NCBI GenBank assembly: GCA_013396655.1
Contig: WBMV01008585.1
Coordinates: 62,001-126,000 of the forward strand
Reading direction: 5' to 3'
DNA length: 64,000 nt
Source: Campylorhamphus procurvoides
Lineage: Eukaryota; Chordata; Aves; Passeriformes; Dendrocolaptidae
Every line of letters starts with the position of its first letter. Positions within the stretch are counted from its first letter, which is position 1. Positions 9,348 through 24,300 of the stretch are shown in pieces. Below the pieces are notes generated by a model. It did not search any database, was not told where the DNA came from, and saw only the letters and a program-made list of their open reading frames with translations. The position numbers and the translations under genes were made by a program.

Positions 9348-12300
9348 CTAAGTGAACAATTTAGTGTTAGTCTGTCCACTTGCAAGTCTTTGGAAACAAC
9401 AGCTTTTGCAGAAGGTAAATTCTATGATCGAGACTAATAAAAAACTTCATCAGTGTAAAACACTAGAAAATGGCTAGGAAGTCTTGTGTGAAGTTCTGAC
9501 ACCTGTTCTTTCAATGTGTTTTTCTCCCTCCATTTCACCCTCCCATTGACCGTTTAGCCACTGACGGTTTAAGCCAAGTTCAAAGCCTGTGGTAACCAAC
9601 TGCTGACTGTCTTACAGACAGTGATTCATTACAGCAGCTGTATTTTGAACAGCTCTAAATGAGAGAGCAAGGTGTGCTTGCTGAAGGACCACACTGCAAG
9701 TATGGTTACATTTTTTCTGTAATTTATGTAGAACAGGATGGGAGAGCTTGTGCTTTAGCCAAGGGAGAGGGTTCAGTAGTTAGTAACTGTTACTCTCTGG
9801 GGTGTCACACTCACTTGCTTTTGTTTAAGGCTGGTTAAAAAAAGCTTGGATTCCTCTCCTTGGCAAGGTTCACAGCTTCTCTCTCCCCCGTACCTGTTTG
9901 TCACCCGTAAGTCCAGCACTTGTCAGGCCAACTCTACCTACACAGTCCTTTCCTGCATTCCTTTGAACATAGCACCTCACTTCTTTCTCAGCTAGGAGAC
10001 ACCTCACTGACTAGGAGACACACGCCTTGATCCAGTTCTGGAGCTTGCTCTCTCCCATTGCTCACTTCGCATGTGTTCTGGGTATGGTGTTGCATGGAGT
10101 GCAATAAATGAGAAGCCTTCTCTCATGATCCCTGCCCACATTGCCTCCTCCCCTCCCACTGCACTAATTTCACGTTGTCCAACTGTTTAAACTGCCACTT
10201 ATCTCACTGGGCCAGAGCCTACCTCACTGCCCAAAGTACTATTGCTACACCCAGTTTAAGGAGTTGTTTTTTGAAGCATTAGAAATACAGGTCTGTGAAC
10301 ACAGCCCGCAATTCTAGGGTCTTGTTTGTTAAAGCAGCATTCACACACACAGCCCTCCCTGGGAATTACTCACAATGAGCACAGCTACCACTGCTCCTTG
10401 GATGAGTCCTGTTAAAACATCACTCCAGTGATGCTTGTAGTCAGACACACGTGAGAGACCCACATAGATAGATGCAGAAATGAGACCAAATTGTATAGTA
10501 GGACGTAAAAGTCTTGCCCAGTCTCCTTTCATTCTGGCCTGAAGATAAAGCTGAAAGAAAAAAAAAATAGTTGTGAAATGCAGCACAGAGGCAGTAAAAA
10601 AACTGTTGAGTCTGTTTGAAGAACCGAGTCATGACAATATCCAGCTATTTCAGGTGCTTCACTCTCACAAGGCTGCTAATGCAGAGTTTGATATGTTGGC
10701 CTTTGTGTTCTACATAACACCATCATATTAGGTACTTGCTCTATTTGTGCCATTGTGACAAATGAGCATTTTCAGAATAAAGATCCTGGTAATATCAGAG
10801 CCACTTAAGGCTTAAAAATAATCCAGTGGAAGTCAAACGAGTATTCTTCTCCTTCATGAGCAACAGGAAAGCCTTATACAAAAGGAAAAGTTTACATATA
10901 CGACACATAGAACTGACTTTAAAGTTTTTAACTTTATTCTCAATTCTTGTCATCTTTCTAACATATTCCAACTGTTGGCAAGTATCAGAACTAACTGGAT
11001 AAAATGACTGATCCCATCTAGGATCACATTCCTCAGTTGTCACTGGTGTATTTCATTGAGCTGTCTGTTCCTCACCCTTTTTATCTGCATATTAACCATG
11101 CTGCCACTTGGTAAACAAGTAGTTGTGAGCAATTCCCATGCCTTTTCCCTCCCCTCAGCTCTGCTTTTGTTGTGTATATCTGTGCTTTTGATGTGTTATC
11201 TCAGATTTACTCTACTTGTTACTTTCCCATCTAATCTAATCCAAGATCCTGCCTTTGTCTCTTTCTCTGGTCTGTCTAGCTTTATAGCTGAGGAGGAGCT
11301 TTTCCAAATCCACTCCATAAACATCACCGAAGTTATTTTGGAACTTGATCCTATCAGCAAAAGAGGCACCATAGTAACTGTATTTACTGAGAGGAACAAT
11401 ACTGTTTGAAGTTACATTTAACATTTCAAGTATATCTTTTCAGAGCCACCTAGAAACTTCGGGAAAAGGACAAAACCTTAACTGGCAGTCTTGAGAAACC
11501 GTAGAAGTTAACTAACACACAGGCATCAGGCACTGAGCAGCACAACACACTGTGGTAAATCCCTCCACTGCCAACTTCAAACGCCATGGCTAACTTTTGA
11601 GAAGCATTACATTTACAATGTAAATACAGGCACAGAGCACACACTGTAGATGCAAAGGTGCCACTTTCCAAAGCTAAACATTTGCAGAATGTTTCTCTGG
11701 GTAACTTACATCATAATTTTGGCATGCTGACATTTTCAGCTATAAATGGAGAATTAAAAACATCAACCCTATCCATAACCAGTTTTCTTTAATAGCAAGG
11801 TCAGGGTGAAATCGGACTCTGAAGAAGCAACAGCTAAGCCTGAACTGGAAAATTTCCCCTTCAAAACAGTGGGCACTGCATATTTCTGTGGCCATCCAGT
11901 TCACCACCAGGGAAAATACAGGTTAGCCACTTCAAAAATTGTCTGTCACACAGTTGTTTTAACAAAAGATGTTTTAATGGACTTATATTACTTCTAGATC
12001 TACCAACAGCAGACCAGAACACTACCCAAGTGCCAAATGGACCAGAGGTGGGCCCGAGGAGCACACACTGGTAGCCTAAATTGTTGACTGATGATTTGAT
12101 ACTGGCTGTTCTTTGCTCTTTCCCTGGTCTCACTAATTCTGCAGAAGGTAGCTAAAAATACCTTGCTGCAATGAAGTTCTTTCTGTAGAAGCATTTTTGG
12201 TAGTTGCAAAGATGTCTAGTCATAGTATTAAGAAAAAGGATTATGCAACTGCAGATATGTGAGAAAAGAGATTTACTTCTGAACACAGGAAGAAAATGTG

Positions 12301-15300
12301 GCAAGCCACACAAAAGCAAACTTGGAAAGAAGACAGCCTACCCCGCTGAATGATCAATAAAGCACTCTGCATTGCCCTTAATGGAGCATGTATTCAGATG
12401 TTCTTTCTGCTTGACAAAGCATCAAACTAATTTGGATTGACATCTACGTGAAAGCTTAATTTCTGTACTACTAATCTGTCAGAAAAGATCTGGAGCTGTT
12501 CCACCAGCTGAAGAACACAAGCAGCTGGCTACAGGCTTCACCAGTTCTAGGGACTTCTTCACACCATCAGCTCCAGTATCTGTGCACAAAATAACCAGAG
12601 ACCTTCTTGCACGTTCTACCAGCGGCAGAATTACATTATTCTAAAGCTCCGTGTGAGAAGTGTGAGAAAGGATACCACAGATACCTGCCAGGGTGACTGA
12701 TCGCTGCAGCATTTAGTTTCAGAAGTAGCAGTTACTCTGATTACAATTGGGGTCTTTTGTCTTTTGGGGTTTTTTGTGTTTCAGTTGACAGAAATTGCTT
12801 ATTAACCAGCTGCTGCAATGGTAGAAGCCATGCTATTTTTAAGCAGGTAACTTCAAACTGACACTGCCTTTAATAGGGTCAGACAGTTGTTGTGCTCCCC
12901 TGCCAAGCTTCTTCCCACTCCCATGACTCACTCTTAAAGACAACAGGGACATGTCTGCACTGCAACAGGCCATCAGGTCCACACAGGAAAATAAAGCAGC
13001 CAAGGAGAGGAGGAGTTTTTGCCTCACAATTCATTAAAGGTAAACCAAAATTGATACCAGAAGTATTCCCAACTGATCTTTATATAGTATTGGCCCTCAT
13101 ACAGCATTAAATGTACAACATAGAGATGTCCTGGTCCCATGCTGCATGAACCCTTCCTACTATTTTGACCCTACTGACTAACAGGGCTGAAGCAAAGGCT
13201 TGAGGCTGTTTAGAGAACCCCCTCCTTCACAGCATACCTCAGGTTCTTTTGCTGTTCTTTGAAGACACTTACAGCACAGGCTTAGAGGAGGAAAACAGAA
13301 GCAAATCCCTGTCTCCCCACCCAAGTCTCTTTGCTGGAAAAGAATAAAAAACCCTTGTAATCTATGTAAGCCACAGGAACTTCAGGAAACACCAATTGGT
13401 TAATACAACTGAAATGCCCCCTACCAGCACTTCGCTTGCTGCTGATAAACACATTTGTGAGCCTGTGATCACAGTAGGAGCATCCCGAGCCACTCTGGTA
13501 GCCACTGTCTCCTGTCAGGCAGCAGTTTGACCGTGCCAGCTTCCCCGCTGCCCTGTTCTGAGCAGTCTGATCCTTCAGCAGTATCATTCAGCCATACCCT
13601 ATTTCTCTCCACTCCTGCTGTTTCATTCATTCTTTTCAATGTGAACAGAGATTCCATAAAACTTTCTTGTAACGGATTAAATAATCAACAGCCTTTTTTC
13701 CCTACTAGCTTACTCCATAATGAAAATATGTTCTCTATGCCACACACATCCTGAGCACAAGTTTCTTCTTAATCTATGGTCTAGTACTTCATTTCTAAAA
13801 ATACACACAGCAATGAAGAGAAACTCACAGCTACTTTGTGGCTTCTTGCAAGAAGCCACAGACATGAATGGAAGGGTCTCTGCAACTAGAGAATTATTTG
13901 CTACTCTAAACATTGCTAGCATGACTTTCAAGCATTTGCTCTTCCACTAGAGCACACATGCCTACCTAATTTTAAAGTACAGTGACTTGTATTTCCTACA
14001 TGGACTTCACAAGGAAATTTCTTAACAGTTAAAATATCACATCCCCACTTGAAGTGCACAAAACTCTTTTATCTACGAAAACCTACTCACTCCACAAACC
14101 AAGGTCATATTTCAGGGATTTCATTTCAGTAACTTAGAACTCATGGTTCTTTTTGATTTAATATCCTTTCCATACTTTTTCCAAAACCCTACAATACAAG
14201 AATTCTCTACTGCAAAATGTTTTGCCTATTAAGGTATGGGAAATTCTCCTGTACCCCTGCAATAATGGAAGTCACATGAAAAATTTTGGGTGGGGGTTCT
14301 CCCCCCGCTCCAAGTAATAATACTGCTTGTACCAACTTGTATGTTCTGATACTTTCCAGAAATGGATTTTCTCCTGATACCAAAAGGCCCCAATAACTGC
14401 ATTTTCTACAGGTCCTAAGGAACAGCAGCATGGCACACTTTACCTGTAGAGATGTACCTATTTTCCCTCTTATTTTTGTCTCCTATCCTAACAGCTCACA
14501 GCAGCATGAGCTTTGCAAGAAAACAGTTTTCCTAGAGAGAAAACACCTGTGACACAGGCAAATAAGAACACTTCTCTGTTTGAGTAAAAATAGTAGGAGT
14601 CTGGAGGAGAAACAGAGGTGCAGAAAGTCAGTTTTCTCATGAAAACAAGTCCTCCTTTGGGAGACCAGAGTAGTCGATACAAGTTGTAAGACAGAGCAAG
14701 TGGCATTTACTTTACTTAGCCTAGCACTGAGCATTAGTCATGTCTAACTTTGGTTTATGGTATCTGCCTGAGCACTAAGGAAAAGCCCTTTGGTATAACT
14801 GCTCTAGTAAGCACAAAATGCGGTTTATAATTAGCATTTGAATCTGTTATTGACTAACATTAAGAAAGCTCGACTTCAAAACAAGTCTGCTGACCCAAAA
14901 AGTTAGCTTTAGGATTTTGGAGGTGGAGGAAGTAGCTATCAAGGTACTGTGTTTTGGTGGTTTTTTACTGAGGCAAGGGTGGAAGAAAGGGAAAGCACAG
15001 GAGGCACCAGTGTTTTGAAGTCTTCAATAAAAACAGCCTCTGCATAACTAATATGAAAAGAAGGAGGAAAATCAGTGAGAAGACCTGGGGTGAGGCATTA
15101 ATAGCTGAGAATCCAGGCACATTTGTAATACATGAAAATTCAATTTCTACAGATATCCCAAGCACATCCTTACAGGAGACAAGACCACACTCCTGTGACT
15201 GCAAAGTCTTCCATTAAAAAGCTGAGCAGATACACAGAGTGCCAAAGCAGCTCTTCACCCTCCAGTCCATCAGCAAATAACACACTTGCCTCAAGGAGAG

Positions 15301-18300
15301 GGCAGTGCAGTAACCACACTACTGCACACTTGCACAAGGAAGCTTGCACCTGAGCATCTTTGATGAAAGCAGTTATTCACACAGCGTTCTCCAAGAGAAG
15401 GAAAAAGCTGAGACATTCAGCCTAGATTCTTGCATAATGTTACAAAGCAACAGAAAACAAACATTTAGACAGAGGGATGATCTGCCATCCTTGTTCTAGT
15501 TGTGTTCAGTGATCCAGCAGTACAGACCAAAACACCTCTGCCCTGCTCAGATTAGGCAACCACACAGAAAAAGATCTTTCAAGCTTTCTACCACCTTTAT
15601 AAATGCTTGCAAAATAGCTCTTCCCTTTCTGCTCATTATAGGTAACATGAGAGATTGCTTTATATAAACATTAGTTTGTATAAAAGCTATTATTAAAACA
15701 GCTTTGTATAAAAGTTACTAATCATATTTCAACTAGCACAAACTTTGGAATTCAGGGAAGTTTAAGAAATCCAGGAAACAGTTAAAAAACTGCAGTTCTG
15801 AGCACAAAAGAGTGGCCAAGAGCCACAAGTTGTGCTGAGAAATATCCTATCATATATAATCATGTGTTTATGCAAATATTACATACAAGTGCAACAGCTT
15901 TTTTATACCTGTAAGCACTGTATCTATGAATAAACACAGAGCTCTAAGCATCAGCCAACAAGACAGTGCCTGCAAACCAGAAACATGGATAATGTCTTTC
16001 CCGTGTACTTTTAAGCACAACAGGCTCACATCCAAACAAAACTGCAGGACTTCAGAGCGGCAGAAGAATTCATGAGTCACTCAAGAGCTGGGATTCTCAA
16101 AAAAATAAAAATAATTAAAAAAAGCAATTTAGACTTCACTACCTGTCAATCTTGCCTTTTTAATGAGGCCACCTTTTCTTAACAAATACATATTTGTGAT
16201 TCCTGGTATATCTGAATTATTATATGTTCTTTAGCTTTATTTTGATTGGGCAGAAAACAAAGAAAAAAGAAGCAACATTTCAGAACGAATCTTTCCCCTT
16301 TCAACAAAGGGAAGGGATATATGTCTGCATTACGTGAAGCTGAGGGTATACCTGGGCTCCTGTTCAAAAGGATGGTCTATCCATATTACTCTAACCACGT
16401 CTGACTCCCCTGTGTCAGCTCTGATATTTGAATAGCCCAGCAGGGCTATTGAACAGCTGAAGTAAGGTGGGGGGAAATGACCAAACTCGGGAGAAAAACC
16501 ATAATATGTACCAGTCTGGGCTCTTCAAGGTAGCTGCATGCTGCTGTCAAAGACAGTTCATGTGCAAGAGCTGCCTCCCATGCAATGGTGATAAAATCCT
16601 GTTACCAGTAATAGCTTAACTTTCAAGTCAGTATCAAAAGTGTGATCAATCTGTTCTATGCCCAGTGGACAATGTTCTTTTTGGTTTTAATCCTCCAGCT
16701 TCAACTTCAGCTATTGCCAAAATAATTGCTTATTGACATAACTTTTATCACAGAGCAGGATAAACAACAACATTTTATTCCATTGCAAACTGGAATACAA
16801 CACTTGGCTTCTTTCTGATGAGAAAGAAAAAGAATAAATGTGTTTTTTTCTGGTTGGAGTTAGTATTTTAACCTTTGCTGGAAGAACTAAAGCACTGCAA
16901 GGGATTGCATTCAGCTAAGTCCTACAGGAGCCAGTTAATACTGTCATCACTACTGCCACCCCTAACTTCCAAGCAAGTTATGGATAAATCATTTTGCTTT
17001 GTTTACTTACTATTAAAAATCTAAATATCAACATTAAAAGATTGCTACTAGGAGCACATACAAGTGGAAGCACAAGCAATCGCCATACCTGAGCCTCACA
17101 GCACAACTGGTTACCCTTTGTTTTCTTAATCTCTGCTTCAAGTAAGATGCTTGGCACTATGCACATTTACAGCCAAACAAAATATTTTCAGTAACAAATG
17201 TATTTTCATTAGTTTTAAAAGACTAGGTAGCCCCAGCTTTCATGTGGGCAGGAACACATTAAAGACTGTTCTGTAGCTCTAGTCAGTAGCATTTGGGAAA
17301 GAAAAGTGTCATGCAAACAGGTGTACCTAAAATACAGTGTTAAAGGCTCCCAGGCTCTTGTTTGAGTACAGTTTCAGTCAACCTCCAATCCCAACATCAA
17401 AAATTAAAGTCAGTTCAAGAGCAAAGCTTGACTGGCACATTTAGGTGTGTAAGTACCAAAAGCTGCCTAAGTCCCCCTTTCACTTGTGTTTATCCTATGA
17501 TCTCTCCGCAAAAGAAGGTTGTCAGCCTAGGCCACGGAAACAGCACTTGGCCTCCTGTTCTCATCTGTAGTGCCTTGTGTCCTTGGACACACAAAATGTT
17601 CCCAATGAACTGTGGGAGAGCTTGAGAGCCACTCAAGTTACATCGTGCAAGTTTCATCGCCCCTTTCTGTTCCAAGTCTAAGCAGCACTAACATGTTGCC
17701 ATCCCCAGAATAGCAGGGCCTCTTGGCTGGGTTTCTGCAGCCCTATTCTTTACAGGTGCAGGCATGGAAGTGCCCAGGCCAGCTACAGCTGAGGCTGACT
17801 CTGTTACAGCAACCTGATCCTCAGGGCCACACACATTTCTGACAACAGTTGTGGTGGATCATTCTCACTACTGATGGCAGCATGTATTTAGCATTTTAAT
17901 TTACAATAGTTTTTAAACATAAGTTGAAAAAAAAAAAGTCAAAGAAAAACTCATGAATTGCTGCAGAGTCTGCCCCTACAGGAACAGGGTGCTAGTTTGG
18001 TCACACTGTAGACTGCTAGAAGAGGTGTTCAACTGCACATGCCCTCCCATTCTCCAAGCCAAGATTAAATGGATTTGTTGATAAAGGAGAGACCATATCA
18101 GCTGTTTAACTATGAAAGGAAAGGAGCAGCAGAGGCAGATGACAGAGACAATTTGGGATCCAGCATCTGTTATTAGGTCACTGGGTTCCCACATACTGTT
18201 GCGGTCAAGCTTCATCGAGTTTCCACACAAAGCTGTTGTTGGCAGAGCTGTTATCCCAGAGATAACAGCTCTGCCTGGACCCAAACTATCGGACCCATCT

Positions 18301-21300
18301 CACTCTGCCAAATGAGTCTCAAAATACATTCTCCACCACAGCTCTCTAGACCAACAGTCTACAAGCACATTGTGATTCCACCACTTCCCTGGNATGCAGT
18401 AAAGCTGTGTTAATCAGCAAGATAAAAACACACTGCACAGGAGCCCTTAACCTTCTTCAGATGCCCATACAATGGCCTGACATTCTAGATGGATAATCTT
18501 ACTGCTGAAGAGAAGGAACTACAAGTCTAATCTACACAAAGCCTCTTATTTGTACTGGGCATTAGCTCAGCCAGAGACAAGACAAGAAACTGGGGTGCAG
18601 GAACAGAAGAACACCTTCTCCTCCAGCCAGGGCACTAGCTACTCACTGACTAGTTTACTGAATAACACTGATCTCCATGAAACACTTNNNNNNNNNNNNN
18701 NNNNNNNNNNNNNNNNNNNNNNNNNNNNNNNNNNNNNNNNNNNNNNNNNNNNNNNNNNNNNNNNNNNNNNNNNNNNNNNNNNNNNNNNNNNNNNNNNNNN
18801 NNNNNNNNNNNNNNNNNNNNNNNNNNNNNNNNNNNNNNNNNNNNNNNNNNNNNNNNNNNNNNNNNNNNNNNNNNNNNNNNNNNNNNNNNNNNNNNNNNNN
18901 NNNNNNNNNNNNNNNNNNNNNNNNNNNNNNNNNNNNNNNNNNNNNNNNNNNNGAGTGAAAAGGTCACCTCTGAGCCTCCTTTTCACCAGGCTAAACAGTT
19001 CAGTTAACAAACATGTCAAGTGCCACTGGTTTGGCTTAAAGCCAGCAGGAGCACTCTGCCTTGCCACGTGGGTGAGTGTGTGTGGGTGTCTATTCCTCAC
19101 CTTCCTGCACTAGTGCCTTTTTAAAGACATCTGCACCTTTTTTGTGTGTGTGGTTTTGGTTNGTTCAACAAATGTCATGTTGGAAGAGTTGAAGACAATT
19201 CATACCCCTGCAGTTTAAGGGTACTACTAAGTAAAGCCATGCTGTCTTGCAGTTACTACAGGACTGAATGAACACACAGACAGCTTCTGATCACAGCAAG
19301 TGTCTGAACTAGGACTGACACAAGATCAAGATTTACAGCATTTCAGAGTGGCACATACAGGATGCATTTGACTTGCACAGTCCCACCACCCACTCATGCA
19401 GAAGGTTGCTAAGAGTGGAGCTCATACACACAGCCCCAAGACAGCTAAGGTTCATAATTTCCTCCTCAGGAAGTCTCCACTCAAACTCCTTTGCATAGAC
19501 TCAAAAAACCACACCACAGGCAACTACAGAAAGCATTATTCAACCCACATGAGGCAGAATTTTTTCCAAGCTTAGTAGATTAAACAAACAAGGTCTCAAG
19601 TCCAATCTGTTCAGCACATCTTCTACTGTATTTAACTAGAGAGTTGTATGATCTAACGTGTACTGTTATATTGTATTTAGCTGATGAGTTGAGAAGTCAT
19701 CCTGACCACCACCATTTTCCCAGGCTGCAGCATGCAGAACTCTCCTTACGCACACGTGACAGAGGCAAAACCTCAGACAGCTTCAGATCCCTGCCAGGTG
19801 ACTGCAATCCATTCAGGACAAATTATAAACCATACATATCACCACACACCTACAAAGGGTTTTCTTATCTCCAAGTCTGCCCTTCTGTGAGGTGGCAGTT
19901 TCACATTATCACGTTGCTCAATAAAACCATGTAAGGACATGTTTGATGAGAAAGGTATGACTGAAGCCAGAGAAGCAAGTCAGTGTTAGTATATACAGCA
20001 GTACTTGCTCTGCTGTACTGTGGAAATAAGTGTTTTCTTTCTGAAAACCTAGTACAAGTGGACCTACATAATTTTAGAGACTGCCATTCTTAATGAGCAT
20101 GGAAAGACACTATCATTTCTTGTAAAAAAAACCCAAATAGCTGCCTGGAAGTCACACTATATTCTAGTCAAACTCAGAAGTTAATACTTTTATGAGCTAT
20201 TTGTATTTACATTAGATAAGACAGGTAAAGAAGGAAGCAGAACTAAACAGGTGTAGCCATAAACAAACAGCAACAGTAGATCAAAATGAACACAAGCTTC
20301 TGAAATGGCTTTGTTTTAAAATAAAGCTGAAAAAATACTCATGCATCATATTGAAGAGCCACCCCTTTTGTGTGTGTGGTTGTAGGGTGTTTTGTTTAGT
20401 CTGAACAATCTCTCCACTCACTGTGGATGTGATGCTATGGCCAAAAAATAATGAAAAAATTAAAAATGCAACCAAAATGAGAAAGCAAATTGAATTGAGA
20501 TCTGTAAAGATTACATATTATATGTATTATGTTAGTCCAGGACTAGAGTCTAACTTCACAGCTACATTAACAATAAAGTTCCACAGAGCTGTTCAATACA
20601 AGTTAGCAGAGAGAGAACTACCAAATCAACCTTTCAGTATTACAAAGCTTATGCTAGGAGTGAAGATAATTTGCCCTAGCTGTCTTGGAACAAATTCAAC
20701 TGAAATATAATTATCTCCAACTGAAGCATCAACTGAATTGATCTTATCATTAGTATTTACTTCCACAGACAGATCCATGCCCTTGCTTCCCTCACTCTCC
20801 CTCGCTGGCCCTAAAAGACAGGAGGAAATAAAAGGCGTTTAAAAATTCAGGTTGATCTGTTGTTTTGTGCTTATGGGCTCAACCACATTCGATCACTGTT
20901 TTAAGTTTATAGGATTTGCTTTTTTTAAAAATAGACACTGCATATTTCATTAAGTCAGACATATCTTATTAGAGCTTGTTATACGGCTTACAATACTTTA
21001 AATGTAACTAAATTTAACTAGCATCTTCTTTTCCAAACCCACTTGTCACCAGGTTCATTTAGACAAGACACACAAGCCAGGCACCATATTTTTAGGTATG
21101 CTGAACATATTTCTACTTCTTGTCCCAGTGTCCCCACTCTTATAACTTCTCCTAAGAAACTTTCAACTGTCCCAGACAAGCATCCTACAAAAGCCATGTC
21201 CCCTGTGAGGTAGCTGAGTCACTATCTCAGGTTTTGTAATACGTAGCTAATTGACTTCACTGCCATTTAGATGGAAAGAGCATACTTACTGCTACGAAGA

Positions 21301-24300
21301 GCATGCAGTACATGGAGAATGAAGAATGGCCAGAGTAAAACGATAGTCTGGAAGAAAAAAGATTGGATATCATTAGTTTTCTTTTACAAAAATCAGTGTA
21401 CAGTGATACTAATCTATCTTACAGAAGTGAACTGGTAAAATGCAAACCAGTGTCTATAGTGTTCTTCAAGGAGGCAGTCTAGGCACATCACCCATGTCTG
21501 ACAACAGCTTTTGACAAACAGCACAGACTTCACTACTCAGCAGTTATTCTATCCCAGTGTTAAGTTGATCTCCACATCGGGTAGTAACTACTAGCCCTTC
21601 ATCTGAGGTTTGCACAGCAAGTGAACACATCTTCAAAGCTAGAAATCAAGTGTCCGTTAAAGCAGTGTATTTGTTTCATTTTCTTGATAAATCCCAGGAT
21701 AATTTTAAAAGTTTAATGATATTTAAAGTATTTATCTTCTAGTCACTGTACAAGTATGAATACAAATGACAGATTAGTCACTCCAAGCCAATTACTTCCA
21801 TTTGGTCATCATCAAGAGGCAGTAGTTAACAACTCATATCTAGATGTTCATACCACATATGTACACTTTTGTTAAATGCACTGATTCATAACGATCATGA
21901 TCATTTATCATTGAAGGGTAGCGGGAAAGGCAAGAATGCAGTTTAGTAGCCAGCCAACTGAAAAAGATGGCACCTCATCTAATATTTGCAGAAACAGCTT
22001 CACACTTGGCTGTATCATTTTAAAGAGTGTCAACACTAACTTCAGCAATTAAGGCTTCTACTAGGTCCAGGGTGAAGGACTTCAGAGTTGAAACTAACAG
22101 GCCAGGACACCTTTGGCAAGGTCGTCCCCTGTGAGGAGCAGAGCCACAGCTGTAATACAAGTCCTACCCACCACTTCAAGACAAGAAGGCAAAATTGAAA
22201 GACATTTCTAATTTAGTCTTAAGCAGAAAGGTGAAAGGAACTGTGCTTAACATGATTTTCTCCAAGCAGCCTTGTAATGGTGCTGCTTCATAGGCCATCA
22301 GCCAGGTCTCAGCCAGACTGCTGTGCAATTTAGCAATGCAAACAGAGTACTCAGTTTGGCATACACAAACAAGGACGGCTCATTAAACAGTATCATCTCC
22401 AGACTGACCTCCACCATGTCCATCAGGTTCCTGTTCCAGTGTCCCTGCCAAGCAGAGACCCTGAGTCCAGAGAAGTTCACATTAAAGGGAAACATTTCTA
22501 CTCTTTAGACCAGGAGTAACAAAAGCAACTTTGATATGCAGCAAGATAACTGGGTTAAACGCACTATTCAAATACCACAAAGGCAGCAATGAAACAGTCG
22601 TGTGCAGAAGTGAAACTGCAAAACTTCCTAAATTAATTTCCATGTACAGCATTTAGAAACCACATCAGGCAAAAACCTACAGAAGTTTATTCCAGAGGTT
22701 TTAGAGTTCTTGGTTTCTGGTTGATTCAGAACACTGTCAGTTGCTTATTTAGTACCACTGACACTGAAAGCTATCTGTAATAAGATGACTTTTGTTTCAT
22801 CCACTGATATTTTCCAATTAACTTCTTAAAAAGAAAAACTGTATTGACAATGTGTTATCTTCAGATGTTTAAAGTACAAACCCATAAGGATCACATTGTA
22901 TTACACATCCCTTCTCCACTCCACTTTACCAGCTAAAATCTCACGGCAAGAGCCCATTAGGAAAGCCAATACAACAAGCATTTTTAAGATCTCCATCCTT
23001 CAGACAAGCATGTCATCTCAGCCGTGAATACAAAGCATGCTGTTCTACAGAATATGGAATTCTTGGCTCCTGTGATATTTTATCCACTTGGTCCGTGGCT
23101 ATTCCTGCTAACCTTAACATGACATTTCCTACAATTACTGAAAGCAGCCTGTTGCCAACTGAAGGAATTCAGAAGGCTAGGAGGTGATAAAAGGAAGAAA
23201 TGCAATTCTTTATTTTAAAGGTGCTGTTGACTACTGCTCTTCTTTGTTTTAGGAAAGTATTAGCCTAAAATAACATTGAGAATGCCTTGGTCCAAGTTGA
23301 AGATTACACATTTTGAATGCACTCCCATCAGGCAGAGATAAATGTGCTGTACATGATTGAAAATATTGTGCTTAGCACATGAAGTATTGCCAGAAATACA
23401 ACTGGAACAAAGTATTGATCCAACTTGTACATTGTGCAATCCTACTGAAACTTCTTTGGCAATACTGGTGTCTCTAGACTTCTTTAAAAAAACAGACATT
23501 TAAAAAGCAAAATCTTAAAACCCTTTCAAAAACTGTAAGGCAGACAATGAGAACACCTCTCAATAATTCAACAGCATGCAAATAATGCCTTCCCAAAGCC
23601 AGCCGAACATCCTGTCTATCAAACCAGCCAAGCACTTGTAGAGCCCAGGCTTCTTTGTAATCATACTGAAAATGCTGGTTTGCCATGAGCCAGCATTGCA
23701 GAAATAAATATATTTTTAGTTAAAAAAACAAACAGTATTTACTAGCCGTGAGAATGGAGAAGCAGAAAATACATTTATAAATAAAATTGTACAGGCAACT
23801 CTAAAAATCCCTATTTTTCTGTGGTGGTTTAGTTTTCTTGGGTTTGGTCCAGGCCTTCCCTGGTAACAGGGTTATAACTAAGAGAGTATTCCACACCATT
23901 CCTTTATGTAATAGGTGTATATAAGACAAGGAGGGGATGTTCTTGTCTCTTTTCCTTTCTGGTGCTTGAAGGACAGCAGGTCTTAACCTCTCTCTTATCC
24001 ATGTGAGCTGAGGCCTATCTGAGAAACTGTTGTCTGAAGCCACGCGGCGGTGAAGGAACTGATTTATTGAGGGAAATTGGTGAGATTTTATTTTGTTAGT
24101 TATTTTGTTGAGCTATTCCCTGAGTTTTTGAGTGTATATATTTGTTTTGTTTTGGTTTGTCCTTTTTCCCCTTCCTTTTTTCCGCTTTTCCCTTTTGGGG
24201 TTGTTTGGGATTCTTGTTCTGTATATCCATAGTGTTTAAATGTATATAACTGTAATATATATGAATGTATATATATTTTTACTACAAATTTTCTTTTGGT

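Larger units (their letters stand above)
10551..21289 (-). other. PLPP1: PLPP1 intron 4
   Basis: A 10.7 kb GT-AG intron. It contains a 24-base perfect palindrome (13837-13860), a 15-bp-arm hairpin (18241-18275), the N gap (18688-18952) with a CR1 scrap at its right edge, and otherwise unremarkable AT-rich DNA. The many short open frames have no recognisable protein character. Confidence 0.8.

Noticed and set aside
10341..10632. Extended minus-strand frame [11 protein letters not shown]... before PLPP1 exon 5
   Set aside because: The residues before LYLQARMK are translation of the polypyrimidine tract; the exon begins at 10550.
11056..11409. 117-codon hydrophobic + strand open frame
   Set aside because: It looks membrane-like only because of T-rich DNA. 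It lies antisense in a PLPP1 intron, with no homology I recognise and no splice context.
18550..19113. Open frames of 93-187 codons on both strands over the N run
   Set aside because: They are open only because Ns cannot form stops; they are gap artefacts.
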